Origin: Balamuthia mandrillaris
Lineage: Eukaryota; Discosea; Longamoebia; Balamuthiidae
NCBI GenBank assembly: GCA_031835245.1
Contig: JAVKOQ010000002.1
Span: 112,501 to 176,500, forward strand
DNA length: 64,000 bases
Direction of reading: 5' to 3'
A program made the position numbers and the translations under genes. Below, piece by piece: positions 56,229-64,000 of this stretch (position 1 is its first letter; every line of letters starts with the position of its first letter). The notes beneath the pieces are model-generated. The model made no database searches. It saw only the letters and a list, made by a program, of their open reading frames with translations, and was not told the origin of the DNA.

Positions 56229-57520
56229 ATGAGCAGGGAACAGAAGGGAAAAGAAAGGAAAAGAAAAAAGAAAAAAATAAAACACGTCTTCCTGTTTCTG
56301 CACAAGATGCGGATTCACCAACGACGACAATGCATCACACTTGCATGCATTTTGTTGTTGCTTGACACAGATGTCACTTATTCCCCACACCTCACTCACA
56401 GTGCACTGCACACAAACAAAGGTAAAGGCAAAGGCCGAAACAAATCAAGACCGTTGGTGCTTAAACGTGTGAATGTTGTTGCTCTGGTGCGACGAAACCC
56501 AAACCTTGTCAAACAACACCTTCACATTTCTTTGGAGGTATTTGATCTTCTTGTTCTTGACCTTCAGCCATTCAAAAAACATTTGACTGCGAATTCAAGT
56601 TTAAAGTCTGTAACTTTTTTTTTCTTTCTTTTTTTTTTGCTCTCCTAACTCTGTTTGACCCACATGACAGGTGTCTTTCTTTCGAGAATAAGATCTACTT
56701 GTGCCTGAAATGGCTTGCACACTATGAGGGGTATGGCACTTTGGCATTCGAGTTTGGAGTAAGCAACTTTGATGTGAGCCAAGTGATCAAAGAAACTCTC
56801 CCTGTGCTTGCTGTTCACTTTCTTCAGTATATCCCCAACCGAATAGAGACAACAACAACATCTTCAATGAGCAACCAAGTTGTGGCAATCATTGATGGCA
56901 CAATACATCCAGTTCCTCGACCAGCAGTATCCCAACACAAGCTTTATCGCAAAGACAAAGGTTGCCACTTCATTCAAAGCTTGCTTTTGGTGGATTTTGA
57001 TGGCTACATTATCTCTGTTTCTTCAGGTTATGAAGGACATAACTTAGACTCAACTGCAGCACGCCACAACAATATCTTTCGTGCTATTTTGCAACAAAAG
57101 TTTGCTCTTGATGATCCTGGCTTTGGTTTGGTGGACTATATTGTCACTGGTCTTCGTACTAACCAGATGGTTTCTAAGGCTCATGTAATCTTTGATGCTC
57201 TCAGCAGGTCTGAGCAAATGGGTATTGAGCACATCAACAACTTCTTCAAAAGTTTGCTGCACTTTCCAAACGTACTGTGTTTTTGCACTCTCGCACTCAT
57301 CAAGTGTGTGCTGTGTTTGCTTGTTGTGGTCTTTACAACTGGAAAAAAGGGCTTGGCTTTTACCAATAAACAATACCTCTTTTCCCTCTCTTGTTTTTTC
57401 CCTGGGATAAATGGGATAACTCTGGAAAACAATAAAGTGTCCATTTTTTTGTGGTTTTTATCCTTTTTTATCCCGATTTATCCTGGCTTATACTTCCTGC
57501 TGGAAAAGAGGGCTTATTGA
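56229..57520 (+). mobile_element. Harbinger/PIF-like transposase, apparently complete
   Basis: Exons 56229-56605 and 56671-57520 (phase 2 join) give 408 residues with no internal stop. The N-terminal segment is basic. The helix-turn-helix-like region is intact across the splice: KIYLCLKWLAHYEGYGTLAF followed by EFGVSNFDVSQVI. Catalytic positions are likely Asp in VVAIIDGTIHPVPRP, Asp in SGYEGHNLDSTAARHN, and Glu in SRSEQMGIEHINNFFK. The final 100 residues (AFTNKQYLFSLSCFF onwards) do not look like the family and may be read-through or a missed intron. A Myb-like partner protein, usual for PIF elements, was not found. Target duplications and terminal repeats were not identified. Confidence 0.75.
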
Positions 57521-57835
57521 TAATATATCTAATCGCCCTTTCTAACATTAGTAAATTGAATAATATATTGTTATAAAGGGAGTTAACAAAACACCTGAGA
57601 TGCATTGGCCAAAAAAATTCCCTAAATATGGAAAAGGTGGAACAAGGAGAAGTTTTTAATAAGTTAGAAAAACTGAAATAGGCAAGTTTTAAGCTTTAAA
57701 AGTAATGGTAAATACTGTTATCCTAATTTATAAATTCTTATCTTAAATTGGACATTTGTTAACAAGGACCTTGCACAAAGTTAATGCGCACTTGGTTACA
57801 TTTTGTTGCTAGAACATCACCAAGGCGCAAGAACA

Positions 57836-59104
57836 ATGAAGCACCTTTTAATTATCTGCCTATTGTTTAGCTTTTTAAAGTATAATACATGTAGGGAAAT
57901 CACGCAGGCCTATCCTGTAGAATCTCTCTGTAATACTGGCCAAGATGGGTTGTTGGTCACAGGAGAATTTACATATGACTCATCATTTCTTAACCTTCAA
58001 CAGTCAACGCAATATCTCAGCGGTGAGGCCATCAAGTCAATCGAGATTACAGTTGGAGACGTTGTCTTCACTCTTGAGGACATGGTAAACCCCCGTTTGG
58101 AGTTTTTCAACACAGTGTTCTTGGGGCCAGACCTGGAAGGAACTAAAGACGGCGTATCCATTGAAGCCTCTCGAACTCAATTGCAAATTGATGACGGAGA
58201 GACTTCTACAGAAATCAATTTTTCTGATTTCCTTGTAAAGGACCATATCTACATGAGTCTGGACTTTGAAGTAGCCTTTAATGATGGGGTTAGAATTGGG
58301 AGTGGAGAAATTATCTTTGACCCTTCCCTCGTTACCCCCAATGGCACCCTTTCCATAGGGGATGACTTCGGTATTGTGTCTGCAGTATTTCTTATAGGGT
58401 CAAGCGCATGGTTCCCCAAGGATGACCTGAACTACCCAGCAGGTCCGTTTTTGGCTTTTGATGAGAACGGTCAGCTCTTGGGCGTAACTTTAGACACGTT
58501 CGTTGAAGGCTATGAATATTATGGAATCCCAGATGTGATATTTCAGATTAATAACGATCACTACAATGCTGAAGGCTTGGCTGGACTCGTCAGTGACCCA
58601 AGTACCGGCCCTGTTGATTACGTCCAAGACAATGAATACCATGTCAGCCTTATTGTTGACTCTATCCGAACTACCAAAGGAAAGCGTGTAGGCGCCCTGC
58701 AAAATGATAATGGTCTGAAGCTCTTACCTGATCCTCATGACAATGGCGTAGAGGGACTGAAGCACAACTCGGTCATCAACTGGGTTTTGCCAGCGGGTAT
58801 TAATAAGAATGATGTGGACAATGTTAAATTAGAGATGAGGGTTGATGTTTGGATCGCCCCCAATACCTGGAGGTTTGCTATCCGCAACTGGGTAACTAAC
58901 AAATGGGATCTCGCTCATCTAAACCTTGCACCAAGAGAAAATTGTATTATCACCAGTTTAAATGAACTTGGTTTTGATGAAGTTGCTCCATATTTCTCGG
59001 ATGAAAGCGACTTCAGAATTGGTCTACGAACAAGGAAGCCATTCTTTACAAAGCTGATTATTCGCTATATGTTAGTTTCTGCCGTAATGACACCATTCTC
59101 CTGA
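57836..59104 (+). CDS. Secreted protein of unknown function
   Basis: 422 residues from the ATG at 57836, which begins a signal peptide (MKHLLIICLLFSFLKYNTC). The frame is open a little further upstream but without an ATG. The mature protein is beta-rich, acidic and almost free of Cys. Long strands such as SIEITVGDVVFTLEDM, TQLQIDDGETSTEINFSDFL and GSGEIIFDPSLVTPNG suggest a lectin-like or beta-sandwich fold. Asp/Asn-rich loops could bind calcium. Not recognised. Single exon and AT-richer codons, like the other secreted genes here. Confidence 0.7.
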   Translation: MKHLLIICLLFSFLKYNTCREITQAYPVESLCNTGQDGLLVTGEFTYDSSFLNLQQSTQYLSGEAIKSIEITVGDVVFTLEDMVNPRLEFFNTVFLGPDLEGTKDGVSIEASRTQLQIDDGETSTEINFSDFLVKDHIYMSLDFEVAFNDGVRIGSGEIIFDPSLVTPNGTLSIGDDFGIVSAVFLIGSSAWFPKDDLNYPAGPFLAFDENGQLLGVTLDTFVEGYEYYGIPDVIFQINNDHYNAEGLAGLVSDPSTGPVDYVQDNEYHVSLIVDSIRTTKGKRVGALQNDNGLKLLPDPHDNGVEGLKHNSVINWVLPAGINKNDVDNVKLEMRVDVWIAPNTWRFAIRNWVTNKWDLAHLNLAPRENCIITSLNELGFDEVAPYFSDESDFRIGLRTRKPFFTKLIIRYMLVSAVMTPFS

Positions 59105-60359
59105 ACTTATTATAATAAGTATTATTACTGATTCTCTGTCACCCCACACTCTCTTTCGTTAATTTTCTCTCTTTCTCTATTCCTAATCTTTTTATTGTGT
59201 TTTGCTGAGAGAACGGACCACGTCGTTGTAACAGTTTGGGTTAATCATTTGTCGATTTGCTGTTTGTTTTCATTCTGCTGGACTTTTCAAGTGAACAGGA
59301 ACGTTATCAAGCAAAAGTTGCAAACGGATGGGCAATAATTTCGCACAAATGCAACAATACAGAAGTTTGTTTTCAGAAGATGGTTATTTTTGTTCGCGCG
59401 TATGAGATTTTCGAGTGGGTGAGCGAGCCAGCTAGAGAGAGAAGGTAATTTGACAGTCATTCTTGGCAATAAGCAGTTGATACAACGAAACGATTAAAAT
59501 CATAGTGAGACTCATTGATAAAGTAAGCCTTTGGGCATCACTCCATAGGTAGGCACACCATCAACTGGGCTTTCCCGCTAAACCTAAAAACTTCACCAAA
59601 GCACCATCCCCCAGCTTGCCGGTTATCTGATGGATTAAAAACATAATGTTAGAAATTTCGCACCTCATGAATGTCGGGACAGATGGTGTGTGGTGCGGTG
59701 TACCAGGGCACCCCACCCCCTTCGACGCCAACAACAGAGAGGAGTATGAGAACAGAAAAACTAAATGTCACCTGTATTTCAGAGGGCTCGATTTCCGTGG
59801 GTCCTTGTCGGAAATGTTTGGAGTGTTCGCTCTCTTCCACACACTCTTGAATGCACATTGCAGTTCGCCTCTTCTCGCTAGGAGAAGTACCACCTTCCCA
59901 CTATGGAGCTGGTGGCACCATCTTTCTGAGTGAGTTTTCTATCGGCGGTGGAAGGCGACGCAACAACGGTTGGTGGTAGAGGTACTTGTTCATCGAAGAT
60001 CTGTTGCAGAGAGTGCGGTTGTTGCTTCCAATCGATGGCGAAGGTTTCTGAGTATAGCTCGTAGTCAACCAGTGATCCGGCTCAATAGCTTTTCAAGGCA
60101 AGCTTGTTATCGTCAGCAACAACCCCTGATACCTTCTGCAGGGGAATCAGCTTTTTCGCCCGCGTGGACTGCAAAGTCGTTGAGGTTTTTTTTTTGTTGT
60201 TGCGAAAGAACAACGCAAAAAAAAAAAAAATAATAATAATAAAATGGCAACAAAAAGCAGACGCGTGCGATTAGGACAGGTCAGGGTTAGAGAGAGATCA
60301 TTGTGTGACGCTGAGCTCTAGGGCAGCTGAGAACGATGAAGATACAAGACAGGACTTAC
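59105..60359. other. No gene recognised
   Basis: Short unconvincing ORFs only. An A14 run followed by (ATA)n lies near 60220-60243. The right end is the downstream flank of the orphan exon. Confidence 0.4.
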
Positions 60360-60526
60360 CTTAGAGCCAGTGTATATCCTCAAAGCCATCACACCCAGCT
60401 CCACCCAGACCTTCAGGCCGTGGTACTTCATGTAGTCTCGCTTAAAACGAGCAACTGCAGGATTGAAAACGAATTTGGGTTCCTTACGCACCCGTACTTT
60501 GTTGAGACAGAGGGCTTGCACCCACT
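60360..60526 (-). other. Orphan exon with good splice sites, gene unknown
   Basis: Minus strand. An acceptor (CTAG at 60528-60527) and a perfect donor (GTAAGT) flank a 167-base open segment: WVQALCLNKVRVRKEPKF, NPAVARFKRDYMKYHGLKVW and ELGVMALRIYTGSK. The amphipathic, conserved-looking sequence (RFKRDY-KYHGL) suggests a real protein, perhaps a small mitochondrial or membrane subunit, but I cannot name it. No neighbouring exon was found, and transposase copy 2 begins 36 bases away. Confidence 0.4.
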
Positions 60527-60562
60527 CTAGGCGTTATGACATAGGAAGGGTAAACAACGCGG

Positions 60563-61690
60563 ATGGCCGACAAGAAAGAGTACTTACGTCTGTATCGCCA
60601 AAAGCAGCGGGCTCAAAAGAAACGACAAAGGGAGGAGAAGGAACAAGAGGAACAGCAGCGACAAGAAGAAGCTCAAGAGAAACTTGAAAGAAGGCGAGCA
60701 CAACAAGTCGCATCAAAACGGCGTCGCCGAGCAGCTTCTTCTGCAAGTTTATGCTTCCCCTCACCCTCGCCCTCGCCCTCGCCCTCGCCCTCGCCCTCGC
60801 CCTCGCCCTCGCCCTCGCCCTCGCCCTCGCCCTCGCCCTCGCCCTCGCCCTCGCCCTCGCCCTCGCTGGAGGACCTGCAACGGCACTGTAGAGAGTTGGA
60901 AGGAAAGCTACAGAAAAGAAAAAATACAATTATTCAACAACAGGTATCACAAGCTAACTTATAGAGTATGCCTTTGGTGATTCTTGTTGGTTGAATAATT
61001 GTATTTTTCCTTTAGCAAACAATTGAGGAGCTCAGCCAACAACTGGAAATGCAACGTGAGAGAGAAGGAAAGGAAGAAAAAGAAAGAGAACCACTACTTC
61101 AGCTCATCAACCGGTTGATTGAGCTTTGTAAGTCAATGAACCAAAACAATCCTTTACGATGGCAGTTGGTGGCTGTGTTGACACAAGACTGGCAGAAAGA
61201 AGAAGTCTATTCAAGATTGAGAATAAGTCGAGCAATGCTTCGGAGAGGAAGAAGAGACCTTGTACTGAAAAGACCCATTTGGCGGATTGTTCAAAGGGCA
61301 CCAAACATTCTGCAACCCAGGCGCCGGGCAGCAGCAAAGCAGCAATTCTGGGCAATAGTGAATGACATTGCCCCTTGTCCATCAGGTCGAAACTATCACG
61401 TCTATGTTGGAACTAGAAGAGGGTTCTATTTAGCTTATACAAGAGAACACAGACAACGAGGACTTATTAGTGAACCATTGTCATATGGAGAGGTGATGTA
61501 CCATCTTTTGGCCCGATGAAGAGGAAGAAGTCGAGAAGAAGCTGCATGCCTTGTACGATTTCATTCGAATACCAACCAGATGGCACACTTCATGTTTGGC
61601 ATGCTTCCACGGATACGGTCCCACGAGCTACCTTGAAGTTCACCGACCACAAAAGCTTCGTTTTTACGACAGGCGCAGACAGCAGGAAGT
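60563..61690 (+). mobile_element. DDE-like transposase family, copy 2, deletion derivative
   Basis: Paralogue of 43583-45511. Exons 60563-60943 and 61016-61519 are in frame (294 residues). They share RQHCKELEGKLQKRK-like coil, NRLIELCKSMNQNNPLR, RRDLVLKRPIWRIVQRAPNI and GRNYHVYVGTRRGFY with copy 1. The frame ends where copy 1 has CGA and this copy has TGA (61517). About 50 bases later the sequence jumps to the region matching 45330-45440 of copy 1, an internal deletion of about 0.83 kb that removes the whole catalytic region. The coil contains a Ser-Pro repeat absent from copy 1. Confidence 0.75.
60757..60864. repeat. CCCTCG hexanucleotide repeat in coding sequence
   Basis: About 18 units encoding (Ser-Pro)n in frame within exon 1 of transposase copy 2. 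The same site in copy 1 has no repeat. Confidence 0.95.
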
Positions 61691-62842
61691 AACTTGTTTG
61701 GTGATTGGTGGACTGTATATACAGGAAAATCCTATATAAACTCCTGTTTATATAGCTTCAATAGAGAACCTCTGGGCCATTGTGAATAATATAGTTCATG
61801 TGTTGGAAAACCAATCATTTCTCTCATTATGACTTCCTGTCGACACTTTCCCTGGATACCTCAAATTTTCTCACCCCTTTTTATTTTCCCCTTTTTCTTG
61901 TGACATATGCAAAGCACACACTTTGGTCCACACCCCTTTTTCATGTGAATAAACCCAGAGTCGCTTACATGCCATCCCTTTCTTGATCCACAGAGTTAAA
62001 GTTGCGCAGTAGGTACAAGCACAAAGAGGAAGGGATGTGTTTTGAAAGAATATTATTGTGCTAAAGAAGAAAATAACAAAAGAGAGTATAAATAGTAAAG
62101 AGAAGAGACTAACTCTAAGAAGAAACCTAGAATTGGTGAAGAGTGAAAGTAGTTGTCATTCATCCTGTGATAAGTTTGTCACCTATCAAATACTTCATTG
62201 CAACAGTTATTCTCCATCAATATATGCCCAGAACCCAAAGACAATCAGTGAACTGTGACAGAACTGACAAAGAAACAGCCTAATAGACACCAACTCAATG
62301 GGCATAAAGAAAAGAGGTCACTGCAAGAGTGCCAGTTCCTGGTCAAGAATGTATTTTTGTCGACTATTTGATAGTGAAAAACAGGGAAAATTGGGTGAAA
62401 TAATTTTAGTACATTATTTTTAGGATCTGGCAGTTGACATACATAGCAAGCAAGCATTGTACATACATAGTATACACTTACTTCTCTTACTCCCTCATCC
62501 TCAATGACTTCCTGATTGTTATTCTAGTTCACAAGTGAAAGGTGTTGAATGAGCTTTCAGACTAACTTTGTGCTATCTAGCTCTCCTTTTCTTTCCCCTT
62601 TCCACTCTTATCTTTTCCCTACTTTTACATTACTTCCAAAGATTGATAAAATGCAGAACTTTTATACAGCCACTTTGAGCTACTTGAAGAGATTCATCAG
62701 GCAAGAGAGGAGCAAGGTAAGAAAGAAGGTGAAAGAAGTGAAGAAATAAGTGATGTTGAGAAAATGCCAAGAGAATAAGGGCCTCAACTCAAGTAGACAA
62801 GGCATTGTATACTGCTGAAGGAGATAAGGAAATAAGAGCAAG
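61691..62842. other. No gene recognised
   Basis: AT-rich, short ORFs only. A copy of the short dispersed motif (GACACCAACTCAATGGG) lies at about 62287. Confidence 0.45.
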
Positions 62843-63550
62843 GCTGTGTGTTATACCACTCTCTTATAATACCTATCCCTATCTCTCCTTGTATATATAT
62901 ATAATTTTTTTTGCAGGGAAAAGACCTTGTATGTATATTTCTTGGGGAAAACATCTACATTTGTTGTTGCAGATTTTACTACAATGATAACAGCTCTCAA
63001 ACTTGGCTATGGGAACATCTCTTAGTTATGTGCTTCATGCCACAACACAAAAGTGTTCAGTCTTGGAAGGCTAATAGGAGGAGTTGGTTAAAACAAATTG
63101 TTTTCTATGGTTTGGGTCCCAGTTAATAAGCAAAGTTTCCTAAGTGCTTGACTTGAAGTCATAAGATTCCCCAGACTTCAGCAAAGTAGAAATCAAATAC
63201 CCACCGCTGCCTTTTCTCATCCTCTTTTGTGCAATGTCGTTGCCAATATGTTATGGTTAAGCATGTCATATGCCTTAAGTATGTTCTTTGCTTCTCTTCA
63301 TTAGGCATTTCTTCAACCACCACATTTGATTTATGACTTTCCTGCCTTTTTTAAATCCGCCCTGGCAATTACTTATCAACAATTGGTAAGTACTGAAATA
63401 GTAGGTGCTTACAATATCTCAGGTATGCATTACACTTAATTGCACCCAAAAACCTGTTGTCTTTGGTTTACATCTGTTTATAGGAAGAAATAGTAATATA
63501 ATACAAGGAGAAATAGGGATAGGTATTATGGAAGAGTGGTATAACACAGC
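62843..63550. mobile_element. MITE of about 0.7 kb with about 50-bp terminal inverted repeats
   Basis: Left end GCTGTGTGTTATACCACTCT and on to CTCCTTGTAT is matched by the reverse complement of 63501-63550 with about 90% identity. The interior is AT-rich and has no transposase. Lone copies of the ends occur at 46572 and 52591. Target-site duplication is not clear. Confidence 0.72.
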
Positions 63551-64000
63551 TTTGCTTCTAGGTGATATGAAGCATACTTGAACCCATTCATCTTGGCACT
63601 ACAATGCCAAGGCGCTTTCTTTTGCTGTAACATTGCACAGGAAGTGTTATCAAGGTAGAAGGAATCAAAGTTTATCAAGCTTTAGATTATGGGTTTCATC
63701 AACAGTTAGTGCATATCCACTTTTAGAATTACAAAGCTGACTATTGCTATATCTTAAATAATGAAAACATTTGATATGAAAAAAGTAAGTGCACTAGACT
63801 CAAAAGTTCCTGCACTCTGCTTAAAGTGGATATTGTAGATAACTCCCATAATAAGCAGAGAGATCTGCTTCAAATCCATGAAAAACACTAGCTATTAAGA
63901 TAAAAACAATAAATCTCCTCTTACTTTTAGTTATTAAAATCTCTGTCATATTAACAACCAACAGCAGTAATAAGCAATCATAATTCATGAAAAAACTCTT
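63551..64000. other. No gene recognised
   Basis: AT-rich right edge of the window. No ORF or repeat that I can support. Confidence 0.45.

Overview
This window is nuclear DNA from a eukaryote. Most genes are split by short GT-AG introns (about 50-350 bases), upstream regions are long, and the products are eukaryotic (proteasome alpha-2, Tsr2, PI synthase, PIP kinase, class I ribonucleotide reductase). A gene resembling the Dictyostelium 34 kDa actin-bundling protein, plus a mitochondrial GatB, suggests a free-living amoeba (Amoebozoa). The species cannot be named from sequence alone. No rRNA, convincing tRNA, CRISPR array or bacterial operon was seen.

Left part (1-28.3 kb): dense housekeeping and signalling genes. 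In order: GT61-type glycosyltransferase (5' end outside the window), sulfotransferase, a nucleolar-type protein with a Net1/Dnt1-like N-terminus and a long K/E-rich coil, PIP kinase (-), a Q/P/S-rich protein (-), TSR2, PSMA2 (-), CDIPT, mitochondrial GATB (-), a piggyBac-type element (-), RRM1 (-) and an actin-bundling protein (-). For the intron-containing genes the exon lengths sum to a whole number of codons, which supports the models. TSR2 needs one frame change. A telomere-like 15-mer, CGCTAACCCTAACCT, lies upstream of four of these genes and nowhere else that I noticed. Several introns carry large simple repeats.

Middle and right part (28.3-64 kb): a different landscape. One large intron-rich gene encodes a C2-like domain, a calpain domain III-like beta sandwich and ankyrin repeats. 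The rest is a patchwork of AT-richer genes for secreted proteins of unknown function (28.6-29.8, 36.6-38.1, 38.3-40.5, 45.8-46.5 and 57.8-59.1 kb) and many transposon remains. These include a second, inverted piggyBac copy, three copia-type fragments, a two-copy DDE-like transposase family, a complete Harbinger-like transposase plus a relic, and a MITE with about 50-bp inverted ends. Two secreted proteins share a Cys-rich domain. One secreted gene has a 1.07 kb inverted, intron-retaining, broken copy 13.6 kb away.

The most interesting novelties are the telomere-like promoter element shared by unrelated housekeeping genes, the protease-less C2/calpain-III/ankyrin fusion, and the secreted-protein patchwork being duplicated and broken among transposons. 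All functions are inferred from motifs read by eye; no searches were run.
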